Assembly: GCF_964199755.1 (NCBI RefSeq) | Contig: NW_027436216.1 | Coordinates: forward strand, 5,001 to 69,000 | Source of the DNA: Larus michahellis | Taxonomy: Eukaryota; Chordata; Aves; Charadriiformes; Laridae | Reading direction: 5' to 3' | Length of the DNA stretch: 64,000 nucleotides | Shown here: positions 46,956 through 55,897 of the stretch, piece after piece | How the letters are laid out: every line of letters starts with the position of its first letter | Position numbering within the stretch: the first letter of the stretch is position 1 | Made by a program: the position numbers and the translations under genes | Notes under the pieces: generated by a model | Seen by the model: the letters and a program-made list of their open reading frames with translations, nothing else | The model's database searches: none | What the model was told of the DNA's origin: nothing

Positions 46956-46986
46956 TGTAGGAATGTATCTGAGAGAAAATGGCCAT
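46956..46986 (+). repeat. 31 bp start of plus-strand LTR
   Basis: The text tgtaggaatgtatctgagag through ggccat matches the first bases of the LTR at 51682. The rest of this 5' LTR is absent, replaced by the inverted LTR that begins at 46987. Confidence 0.85.
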
Positions 46987-47366
46987 TGTCGGAGGATGTC
47001 GGAGTGGGAGACGGACCCGGAGTAACGATGGAATCTCAATATGAGTATGATCGTTCTCCCTTTATTCAAGTTTTCACAGAGTAGATATAGTCAGGCAATA
47101 AGAGCACGCGCTAGCGGCAGCTATAGGATTGGCTTACAGTCTCTGTTCACGCACTGTCCATGCAGTTCATTCACACATCAGATTGGTTACAAGAATTCGC
47201 ATAGTAAATTGCTTAGTCATTAGCACAACATGTTTTCTACCTTCTCAGTTCCCGTTTTTCCCCATGTACTAATTCCATCTTCTACCACCTGTTTTGCCCT
47301 TAATCTAATCTCTCACAGTAGGGAGGCTGGCTCACGTGACCATTTTCTCTCAGACACATTCCTACA
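46987..47366 (-). repeat. Inverted LTR (380 bp), TG...CA
   Basis: Read on the minus strand it starts TGTAGGAATGTGTCTGAGAG at 47366 and ends CCTCCGACA at 46987. The first ~220 bp match the plus LTR at 51682-52039 closely. After GAATGAACTGCATGGACAG the two diverge completely, so this LTR has a different promoter/R/U5 module. On the minus strand AATAAA lies at 47061-47066 and a weak TATA-like TATATC near 47093. Confidence 0.88.
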
Positions 47367-47462
47367 ATACCCCCTTTTTCTTCTTGAGCCAGCCAGACCT
47401 TATGCATGGCATTTTCTATCATGTCAGTCACTTTGCGGAGAACACATGAGGCTACCATGCGA
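47367..47462 (-). pseudogene. Minus-strand env C-terminal tail
   Basis: Next to the inverted LTR, the minus strand carries a purine tract (AGAAGAAAAAGGGGG) and, upstream, a frame with KVTDMIENAMHKVWLA, nearly identical to the end of the plus-strand env frame at 51600-51661. Homology stops near 47462, where unrelated Pro/Ala-rich minus-strand sequence begins. The inverted provirus therefore has an internal deletion ending here. Confidence 0.8.
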
Positions 47463-48179
47463 GCCACAGCAGCCGGGGCTTTTGCAGCATTACAACCCAC
47501 GGGAGGGGGATCGAACAGGCCAGGTCCGAAGGTCTGCGACAATCCCCTGCTGATCCCCTCTGCTCCACCTGAGGCCGATGGAGGAGGCAGAATGTCAGCA
47601 GAGAAGGACAGAGCCGGAGCTGTTTGCTCCTGACATTGCCCACCTCACCCCCTCCCCTCCCCAGTCGTCTCCCTGAGATAAAAGTGCTGTCTTTGTATGT
47701 CTCTGTGTAAGTGTGTGTGGGCGCCGGCTTATACCTGCTGATCAGCATGTGTGCTACTGTTTGCTTTTTGTTGTGTGCAGTGTCGTTAGGTGACTCCACT
47801 GGAGCAGGCGTTCTGCCCGGTGTGGTACTGTTCTCGTATGCAACTAGGGCTGACACTCCGTCAAGTGAAGAAGTTTGTGTATACACAATGTTTAGACGTA
47901 AGGCGAGCGCGCCCCAGGCAGATACACCAGGATGGGCTGTAGAACCGATGGAAGTCCTGAAATATTGGGGGAGTTTTCACGAGCCGACACGTTTACGGTC
48001 TCGGGAACGGCTCGTCCATGCAGGGCGTATCGCTGGTTGTTTGTTGTTTGTCTATAAGGTCATGGTTGATTGGGAAAAGGAGTTGAGCCAAAATCTATAG
48101 GATGCTCTGTAGGAAAATGAGAAACTTAAGGAAAAATGAGAAACTGAGCTCTTGTTGCAAAGGCAGACTTTTATGTCAG
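47463..48179. other. ERV interior of uncertain identity
   Basis: On the minus strand, 47463-47640 encodes a Pro/Ala/Gly-rich stretch (such as ADILPPPSASGGAEGI) that could be retroviral gag, joined to the env tail by deletion. On the plus strand 47890-48100 has a 70-codon open stretch rich in Arg/Trp/Gly with no recognised family. Neither assignment is secure. Confidence 0.3.
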
Positions 48180-48187
48180 TCGTAAGT

Positions 48188-48256
48188 GATGAAAAAAAAA
48201 AAAAGAGAAAGAAAAAAAAAGAAAAAAATGAAAAAGAGAAAAAAAAAAAAAAAGAA
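48188..48256 (+). repeat. A-rich low-complexity tract
   Basis: Runs of A broken by single G bases, about 70 bp, inside the retroviral composite. It may be a degenerate poly(A) tail of a processed insertion, but no matching element was identified. Confidence 0.7.
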
Positions 48257-48842
48257 ACCAAACAGGAACAATTAGATGGGAAATGTGCCATGTTAGCACA
48301 AAAGTATGCCATAAGCATTACGAGAAAGCATCAGAAGAAGAGAAATAGGACACCTGATTCAAAGCAGTACCATAGAGATATGGTTTTGGTTTTTTCCTAT
48401 ATGTGTATATGTTATTGCATGCCTTAGTAGATTGCTCTGTGTTATACCCTGCGAGACTAAAATGAACCCCAGCAGAAGCGGTCTCTTGAGCAAGGGGGTG
48501 GAATATGGGAAAGCAATGGAAAATCGGCGAGGAGGATTATAAATACACTCAAGGGACTCGCACCTGGGTGCTGGAAAACACATATATCACACCAATTGTT
48601 ATTCAGTCTCGGGTGCTGGCAAGAAAAACATTTGGATGACATAAGCCTGTAATGGACTCACAGACACCTTATCTAGCTGCTTGAGAATCTTGGCCTGTTG
48701 TGGAAGAAGATCAAAGCACAGTACCAGCAAGAACAGGGAGTCCGCATGCTCTCTAGCTAACAAGGACTCTTTTGCTGCCAAGGATTCTTGCTAACAAGGA
48801 CTCTCTTGCTGCCAAGGATAAGTTTAACAATGCTATTGTACC

Positions 48843-49350
48843 GCTATTTCTGAGTTATTGCTAGATGTAGATAGTATTCGATATGCGATGTTGCAAAACA
48901 GAACTGCTACTGATTTTTTGCTTTCAGCTCACAGACATGGTTGTCAAGATTTTAAAGGATTGTATTGTATGAATCTAAGTGACCACTCCAAATCCATCCA
49001 TGCCCAGCTGCAGGAACTGCACCGACCAATCCAGCAACTTGTGGAGACCACTGGGTGAAATCTCTTTGCTGGATGGACTTAGGGATGGGGTTGGTTGAAG
49101 CAAATTATACTCATCGCCTGTGTGGAAGGAATTTGTCTGTTATGTTTAGTATGCTGTTTGCCGTGTTTAATAAGCATTATACGATCAGCTGTAAATGCCG
49201 CTTTGCATCGTACCCTTGTACGAGTTGTAGAATATGTTGCTCTAAAAACTATGTGTGTATCCATGAGAACCCGAGCTTCACAGAAGAAGATAACAAGAAG
49301 GGATTACAACAATGTAGTCACGTATCAGACAGCTGCTGTTAGCAAAGCTG
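48843..49350 (+). pseudogene. ERV env transmembrane subunit fragment, copy 1
   Basis: The frame from 48858 includes LQNRTATDFLLSAHRHGC, the conserved heptad/immunosuppressive-like region and disulfide loop of an alpharetrovirus-like envelope transmembrane subunit, followed by NLSDHSKSI. In the usual C-X6-C-C loop the second Cys is Tyr here. The frame stops at 49058. The membrane anchor continues in another frame (ILIACVEGICLLCLVCC, near 49110) with a basic tail to 49356. Frameshift and loop mutation mark it as dead. Confidence 0.85.
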
Positions 49351-49356
49351 GATCAT

Positions 49357-49525
49357 GAGTTTGGTGAGACTCGCTGCATACACTGGCCATGTGTGCAGCG
49401 ACTCTGGCCTGTACTTTTCTACTCGATCCAGCGCAGGAGAGTCTGGTGGGACTCGCTGCGTGCACTGGCCATGCATGCAACGACTCTAGCCTGTACTTCT
49501 CCACTCAATCCAGTGCAGGATATAA
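49357..49525 (+). repeat. ~82 bp tandem duplication
   Basis: Two adjacent copies of a segment with gactcgctgca/gtgcactgg, cagcgactctggcctgtac and ctcgatccagcgcagg are ~82 bp apart with about ten differences. A run of C lies shortly after, near 49607-49620. Possibly part of a further LTR. Confidence 0.75.
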
Positions 49526-49699
49526 GGAGGCTGTCTCGGGTCAGAGAGGGGGAGAGAGACATGAGCACACTTTGAAGGTACAGGGGATACCCTGAAGCAC
49601 TGTGTCTGCCCCCCCCCCCCCATAAGTTCTACGTTCATTAACCCCAACAGCTCTGAAGGCATTACAGTATGTTGCAAGATAAGATATAGTCTACTACTG

Positions 49700-50215
49700 C
49701 TGCAAGACGCATTGAACACCTTCCTACGAGAATTTCAACTTTATGCCCTGATAGGACAGTGGGATGATGCACTCGCAAAGAGCCTGACTGCATTTGCATT
49801 AGAGTGGGTATTTTTGCCAATTGTCAGCAACTGGGTCCTCTGTTATCATTTGCGGGGGTTAACCCATTTACACCTGATGAACTTTGGCAATCCGATGTTA
49901 TGCGCATTATGGAATTTGGACATGTTTCAGTTGATTCGTTTTCTCACTTTATTGTAGCTACTGCTCATACAGGAGAGAAGGCTTGTGATGTTATTCGACA
50001 TTGGTTGCAATGCATTGCAGTCATGGGAGTACCGAAAACTACAAAAACTGATAATGAACCAGCTTATGTGTCCGCTACAGTACAGGTCTTTTTTTTTTTT
50101 TTTTTTTTTTACAGATATGGGATATTAAACGTGTCACCAGTATTCCTCATTCCCCGACTGGGCAAGCAATTGTGGAGCATATGCATCATACTTTAAAAAC
50201 CATGCTTGCTAAACA
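49700..50215 (+). pseudogene. ERV integrase fragment (class II-like)
   Basis: This is the region of pol that joins viral DNA to the host genome. The + frame shows the end of the zinc-binding domain (FANCQQ; the first Cys of the usual C-x-x-C is Phe), then the catalytic core: DELWQSDVMRIMEFG (first Asp, codon 49894), DSFSHFIVATAHTGE, and PKTTKTDNEPAYVS (second Asp, codon 50050). The third acidic residue lies in AIVEHMHHTL (Glu, codon 50174). A run of 22 T at 50089-50110 separates the second Asp and the Glu and puts them in different frames. The enzyme is dead. Resemblance is to beta-/alpha-like class II elements. Confidence 0.88.
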
Positions 50216-51076
50216 AAAAAGGGGGAATCCCATAGGTATGACACCTCAAGAGTGACTGTATAAAGAAACTCATGTTTTTAATTTTCTAAACATGTCTTCT
50301 TTGTTATCCACAGCAGTAGATCGACATTTTGTAAGAACTATTGAATGGCCTGAACAACCGAAGGTGTATTATAAGCACCTTAAATTGGGGTGCATGCTAA
50401 CCACAGATAATACTGCAACAAATAGAAGTTGTGAGCAAGACAATTCTGTAATGATTTGTACTTCTCATCCGTATGTTTGCTTTGGCTCAAAATGCAAGTA
50501 TACGAGAATATAATCAGTCTTATTGTGTAAATTTAACGCGAGTAAGGTATAAAACAGCAGTAATATGGATAGGGAACTGGCAAAATGCATTAAAAACATG
50601 TCTTTCTCTGTATTGTGATTGGGAGTACAACCCTCGCAGACTTTGTGTTACATCTCTCCCCTGGAATATGTTGCTACATGGCTGAGAAATGGTTAAACAC
50701 CATCTCCAAGGTGCTTTTGACATGTCGTTGCAACAAAATATTCGTCCTTTACATGATCAGCTAAAAGCTCAAATACTAAAGATTCAAGACTTAATGAACT
50801 GCAATGTATTTGAAATATTACAAAAGGATTTCTCGTGGGTAAATCCAAAGAAACTGGCTTTCTGGGCTAAATTTAGGAATCTGGGTATTTATTGCCTTAG
50901 CAGGGTTCTTTTTGATTCTGTTTTTAATTGTGTTTAGTATATAACCTGCTAGGAGCGTCACAACGAGTAGAAGCACAAGTCATGGCAACCTTGTTAATAA
51001 ATGGTCTGGTATTAAACAAAAAAGGGGGAGATATGGCAGATCTACGAGCAGAGGCCTGCGTACGGCCAGAGACACA
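50216..51076 (+). pseudogene. Decayed pol end / env surface-region remnants
   Basis: Frames are short and repeatedly broken. Pieces such as DRHFVRTIEWPEQPKVYYKH (50320-50380) and Cys-rich NRSCEQDNSVMICTSHPYVC (~50420-50480) look retroviral and probably come from the integrase end and the envelope surface region. At 51006-51032 the text aaaaaagggggagatatgg resembles a polypurine tract next to a would-be LTR start, a possible junction of two proviruses. Confidence 0.5.
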
Positions 51077-51664
51077 GTGAGCAGAGCACACAGTAAACAC
51101 AGAGCCAAGAGAACAGTTCATACCTTCACTCCATCCTGTGACGATCATATAACATTTTTGAATCTCAGACAAAGAATAGGGCTAAGTATTCTTCCCTCGC
51201 TAGGAACAGCAACGGCATTAAATATGTTGAATAAGATAGGGTGTTGGGCAAGTAAACAGATAAACCTTACAACTGAAATCATATCTAGCTTGCTTACTGA
51301 TGTTGATAGCATTCAGCATGCTGTGTTGCAAAATCGAGGGGCTATTGATTTTTTGCTGTTAGCTCAGGGTCATGGATGTGAAGATTTTGAAGGTATGTAT
51401 CGTATGAACCTTTCCGACCACTCATCATCCATTCATAAGCAGTTACGGGATCTGAAGGATAACATGTCCAAATTAAACGTGGTCAAAAATGGTTTCGATG
51501 ATTGGTTAAACTCATGGGGTATAACGGGATGGTTATCAGACTTACTAAAGCAAGGGCTCATGCTACTGTTGGTTATATTATTATTGATTATGGTAGCCTC
51601 GTGTGTTCTCTGCAAAGTGACTGACATGATAGAAAATGCCATGCATAAGGTCTCGCTGGCTTAA
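51077..51664 (+). pseudogene. ERV env transmembrane subunit, copy 2 (open 195 codons)
   Basis: This is the longest retroviral frame in the window. In order it shows an N-terminal hydrophobic/Gly region (ILPSLGTATALNML), the conserved LQNRGAIDFLLLAQGHGC region, the loop in which both Cys of the usual C-X6-C-C end are Tyr and Arg, NLSDHSSSIHKQL, a Trp-rich membrane-proximal stretch (WLNSWGITGWLSDLL), the membrane anchor LMLLLVILLLIMVASCVLC, and a short tail ending SLA-stop at 51662. The first ATG is probably not a natural start because the surface subunit upstream is broken. The lost cysteines argue against a functional envelope. Confidence 0.88.
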
Positions 51665-51678
51665 GAAGAAAAAGGGGG
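51663..51678 (+). other. Polypurine tract
   Basis: aagaagaaaaaggggg, three bases before the TG of the 3' LTR. This is the expected site and composition for plus-strand DNA synthesis priming. Confidence 0.85.
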
Positions 51679-51681
51679 TAT

Positions 51682-52039
51682 TGTAGGAATGTATCTGAGA
51701 GAAAATGGTCATGTGAGCCAGCCTCCCTACTATGAGAGATTAAATTAAGAGCAAAACAGGTGGTAGAAGATGGAATTAGTACATGGGAAAAATGGGAACT
51801 GAGAAGGTAGAAAACATGTTGTGCTAATGACTAAGCAATTTACTATGTGAATTCTTGTAACCAATCTGATCTGTGAATGAACTTCATGGACAGCGTGTGG
51901 ACAGTGTAACTAGCTAATCAGAAATAAGCAAGTGGCATGTACGGCTACAACACAGGGTATAAAAGATGATGATCTGTGCTTAATAAACGGCTTCTGTTGA
52001 TTCACATTGGATCATCTGGAGTCCAGTTATTTCTCCTCA
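51682..52039 (+). repeat. 3' LTR (358 bp), TG...CA
   Basis: It starts tgtaggaatgtatctgagag and ends ttatttctcctca. A TATA box (tataaaag, 51958-51965) is followed by a polyadenylation signal (aataaa, 51982-51987). The first ~220 bp match the inverted LTR at 46987-47366; the remainder does not. Confidence 0.92.
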
Positions 52040-52137
52040 CTTAGGGACATGGTTTAGAGGTGGTTTTGGTCAGGGTAGGTTAATGGTTGGACTTGATGAT
52101 CTTAAAGGTCGCTTCCAACCTCAGCGATTCTATGACT
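52040..52137 (+). mobile_element. CR1 LINE, 3' end of the ERV-split copy
   Basis: From cttagggacatggtttagag through gttggacttgatgatctt and ggtcgcttccaacctcag to the terminal octamer region gattctatgactc. It continues the CR1 interrupted at 46955; the shared cttagg is the retroviral target duplication. Confidence 0.95.
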
Positions 52138-52560
52138 CTATATTGCAGCCCAAGGCTCCACAGGTCTAAGTACTTACGCTAAGCAAAACTTTGGGCTGTG
52201 ACACTACATCACATATACGGACTTGGGAAGTCTTCCGAGGGAAGGAAAGGGGTGCGCGAAGTCCGCGACAAAGCTGAATATGTGCTAAGGGTAACCTCAG
52301 AGGCATCCATAGCTGTTGTGACATGATGAGAAGGGTCCTGAATGGGCCATAGGGACGGAAGAAGGTACAGGGACACGAGGAGGAAAGTGGAGGGGGGCGG
52401 TGGAACGGAGTGCAGATGTCCTCAGGAGGCTGGGGACCAAATGGAAGCATCCTAGATGGCACAGAGGGTGATAACAGGGCTCTGAGGCACAAACACAGCC
52501 AAGGACGGGTTTCTGAGAGAAAGAGCTCAGACATAAAATTTTATAAGTCACAGGAATTAA
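52138..52560. repeat. Degenerate ~250 bp repeat, distal copy
   Basis: The words agtgcagatgtcctcaggag, gaagcatcctagatggcac and cctcagaggcatcc align with the units at 45179-45420. The CR1 plus ERV therefore lies between stretches of the same tandem repeat. Confidence 0.55.
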
Positions 52561-53900
52561 GAAAATAAGAAAAAAAAATTAAAGAATAGAAATGGCGAAC
52601 TCAAAACACTTAGAAAGAAAATCAAAAAACAGAGGGCACAAAGGAAAGACAAGAAACAATTAAAAAGAAAGACAGCAAAGGAGATAAGTGTAAACGGAAA
52701 ATCTTAAAAGCGTCCGTGATTAAAGGCGCAAGGAAACGAATTACAGAATAACAATGGCAAACTAAATCAGAGACGTAGAAACAAAAATTAAAAAGCAACA
52801 GTGTTAAGGAAAGACAATAAATAATTTTAAAATGACAGCAAAGAGAACAAAAGTATACATAGCAAGAACACTGAAAAAGCGGTAGCCAGTAGAGTAAATA
52901 AAGAGGAATATTACAAAATAGGGATGGCAAACAAAGACAGATGTAGAAAGACAATTTTAAATGCAACAGCAGAAAGGAAAGACAGGAAATGATGCAATGA
53001 AAAGATAAGCCATAAAGACAACAAACGAGACAAAAAAACCCCAAAACTTAAGAAGTGATGGGGATTGGGGAAACAAAACAAAATAATTAGGAAACACGGA
53101 CAGCAAACTGCAACGGAGATGTAGAAAGAAAATTTTAAAAAGCCTCTGCATTAAAGAAATAAGAAAAAAATTAAAAATATACCCAGTGCACCAGATAAAA
53201 ATGGACAAAAAGAACCTTTTAAAAGCAAGACTGATGACAGAAAGAAAAGAAAAAAATTAAAAACATAGCAAGAGCAAAATAAACACAAAAGTGTAAACGC
53301 AAAGGAGTAAAAGACCAATACAGAACAAACAAAAAATTGGTATTAGCAGCTTCATAAAAGTAGACACAGAATTTTTAAAGCGAGGGGGTAAAAGACAGGA
53401 AAAATTAAAAGGTGAAAATGGCAAACTGGATAAAAGTTGATAGAAAATTTAAAAAACAAACAGATTAAGAAAACAGGGAGCAAAAAAAAAATAGGCTCAA
53501 ACAACTGAATAAATAAAGACAATGAAACAAAATTGGAAAAGTAACAAAGTAGAGCACAGGCAAAAAGAATTAAAAAACACAGACAGGAATCTGGGTAAAT
53601 GGAGACACAGAAAGAAGATTTGGAAAGGAACGGGGTACTGGCCATACAGGTAGGCAGCCATTTAAATAGCAGGAGCTGGAGTCGGACCAACAGCCACAGG
53701 ACACTGGAAGAGGGATGCGGGGTGGAGCAGAGGGAGTCACTGGAATTAGAGACAGGTTGCTGGGTAGAGGGAGACCTACAAATGCAATTTTCACAAGCAA
53801 TAGCAAAGAAGGCAGCGGGGGAAGAATAAAATAAGAGCGGATGGGGAGCTGGGAAGGCAGAGGCACAGAAAGGAAATGGAGAAGGGGAGAAAGAACATGC
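52561..53900. repeat. A-rich degenerate ~170 bp tandem repeat (~8 units)
   Basis: A core of atggcaaact followed 15-20 bp later by gtagaaagaaaattttaaa recurs near 52590, 52755, 52925, 53100, 53415 and 53590, intervals of ~160-180 bp or multiples. The + strand is A-rich and C-poor, so long minus-strand frames rich in Phe/Leu/Ser/Cys appear; these are not credible genes. GC content rises toward 53900. Confidence 0.65.
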
Positions 53901-54609
53901 TGACATTAAGCAGAAGAGCAAAAAGCTTTGGGGAGCCAGAAGCCGGGACAAGCAAGGCGGCAGGCAGAGATCAGAAGAGGCATGGCAGGGAAAGGCCTGG
54001 ACATGCACAAGAGGGCACATGACTCACCGCAGCTCCTGGCACGTGTGGGAGACCTTCGCTGCTCACAGGCTTCTCTCTCTGCCCCTTTGTCCTCGGTGGT
54101 GCGGTCAGCCTGACGACCCTTGCCCACCTAGGAGCGGGCAGGGGGTGCCTCGACGCTCTTGTCCCATGAAGCTCACACGCGCAGCCGACAAAGGCAGCGA
54201 GCTCACGGCGCTCTGTGCTGGTGGTCCCCTCGGTCAGGGATGGCCGGGAGGGATCCTTCCTCGCTGCGGGGACCGTCCGTTCCTGACTGGAGGCACCTGC
54301 CTTTCAGAACCCCCTTCATTTGACTCCTCAGCCAGCGCTGGCAGGCAGCTGTGCCCAGGCAGCCCCCTTAGAAGTTAGAGGCCCTTGGCAAAGCAGACCC
54401 ATCCCCAGGGCAGCCTTTCTTTTTAAGCCCTTGGCCCAGCCCATGCTCACCTCATGGGTCCCACCTGGGCTGCCTCAGCCCCAGCTGGAGCCCATTGGGA
54501 ACAGGGGCCATTGCCAAAGCCCCACAGCACATCACCCCCTCCCCTGAGCCTCTCCCCGACCACCAGCTCTGCATCTTCTTCCTAGATGCTCTCCCTCCAC
54601 TTTTAGGGG
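53901..54609. other. GC-richer unique sequence, no gene recognised
   Basis: About 700 bp with several short + frames up to 119 codons (54019-54378) and an opposing one. No domain, splice-site pair or homology is recognised. It could be an unrecognised exon or a decayed gene piece, but nothing supports that directly. Confidence 0.4.
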
Positions 54610-55790
54610 GAACCCCATGTGACACACACCGTCCACCCCACAACAAAGTCTTGTTTTGATTTACAACTACCATCCAGAGCAACACTACAACCTGCCATTA
54701 AAAAAAGAAACAAAAAGCAAAAAACACAAACCCACAAACATTACACCCCACACAAAGCAGCCTTAACAGGTTTGAGATGCAGTCTGCTTCACTACTGCTG
54801 AACAGCTCTGCTCATCCCAAAAAAAAAAAAACCCTAATAAAAGAGCTGCCCACACCACCTGCTGATGGCTACTTGATGGGAGTTGACTGTACCACCTTTG
54901 CCTCAACAGTATCATTAGATCAACGTATTACCCATAGACTCTTGCTGCTCTTCCCCCTACCCCTGACTCTACGCGACCGGGCAGAGCAGCTCCAAGCCCA
55001 CCACACACAAGCACAGACCAACACTACACACAACACTACAAACAATGCACCTCACAGATCAGAGAAAACTCTCAGCAAGAAGGATGACACTCCGACGTAA
55101 GTGATTGTCAGGCAAGAAGACCTGTGGGCCCATGACGGTGACATGAGAAGCCTCTAGGGAAAGACCAGGAAATGAGGACAACGTAATGGCCCGGGACAAC
55201 AAGCGACTCTCAGACTGAGAAGATGTATGCGCAGGAAGCCGGTCTTCAAGACCTAAGAACTTAAGGATGCATGGAAGAAGTCCCAGTCACTGAAAATGGA
55301 TGGCTAGAGAACAGAGCTGCTCCCGCAGCCAGTAACAACACTGTAAATGAGGACCGTCCAGAAACTTCTGAGTTTCTAAAGACCCAGCCGCGCTTTAAGC
55401 TTATGATGCAAGAAAAGCAGCACCTGACTGGGGCAATGCCAATGTGTACAGGCATTCAAGGCTCTAGGGATGGTGCCTGAAGTACAGACCACGCTCCTCA
55501 AGTGGAAAGAGAACATCAAGACCCAAGGAAGGACAGAAAACACACCACACAAACAACACGATGGACACAGGCTGGAACCGCCCTGCCCGGCTCATGCTAG
55601 CATCGTGCTGAAGACTAACCCGCTCCCTTTACCTGCCCAAAGGGGACTGCTCCAGCCCTCTGCCCTTTTCTAACTTTAAGACGCCTCCCTGCAGCTCCCA
55701 AACTTCTCCCCTCCTCCCAAGCCCTCCCCAGCTCTGGCCGCTCAACTTAGCTTTCAGACGGCTGGAGGTCTTAAATCCCACGTCCATGGA
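54610..55790. repeat. Segmental duplication, unit E (partial)
   Basis: Landmarks from the start of the unit are present in order: aacattacaccccacacaaa, gtttgagatgcagtctgc, gaccgggcagagcagctcc (54970), gcaggaagccggtcttcaag (55230), gaaccgccctgcccggc (55575) and caacttagctttcagacgg (55742). It stops just before the acceptor-like site and promoter core. About 50 bp (gaagaagtcccagtcactga onward, 55273) is duplicated at 55793-55838 at the junction with the next repeat. It lies ~10 kb from unit D. Confidence 0.8.
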
Positions 55791-55834
55791 GGGAAGAAGT
55801 CCCAGTCACTGAAAACAGATGGTTAGAGAACAAA

Positions 55835-55897
55835 GCGCATTTAGAAACATAAACACAGTGATTCCACAAGGGCACCTGTGCACGTGATGGCACTTTA
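55835..55897 (+). repeat. R700 fragment at satellite edge
   Basis: About 60 bp (catttagaaacataaacac, gtgattccacaagggcac, gcacgtgatggcactttacc) matches the 5' part of R700. It joins unit E to the last 141 bp array. Confidence 0.75.

Larger units (their letters stand above)
46956..52039 (+). mobile_element. Composite endogenous retrovirus inside CR1
   Basis: The insertion is 5,084 bp, starts TG, ends CA, and is flanked by the 6 bp duplication cttagg (46950-46955 and 52040-52045). The right end is a complete plus-strand LTR. At the left end only 31 bp of the plus LTR start remain, followed by a complete LTR in the opposite orientation. The interior is scrambled and decayed: a minus-strand env tail, uncharacterised sequence, a plus-strand env transmembrane fragment, integrase, env surface-region remnants, and a second env transmembrane frame next to the polypurine tract and 3' LTR. 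No complete gag, protease or reverse transcriptase was found. It is a nested or rearranged class II/alpha-like provirus that cannot be active. Confidence 0.85.

Noticed and set aside
46956..52039. An intact provirus.
   Set aside because: The 5' LTR is broken, gag, protease and reverse transcriptase are not found, integrase and env are frameshifted, and one LTR is inverted.
52622..53208. Membrane-protein-like minus frames (140 and 83 codons) rich in Phe, Leu and Cys.
   Set aside because: They lie in the A-rich degenerate repeat; a T-rich minus strand gives Phe/Leu-rich translations without selection.
54019..54378. A 119-codon plus frame in the GC-richer stretch.
   Set aside because: No recognised domain, no splice or promoter context; the length is expected by chance in GC-rich DNA.
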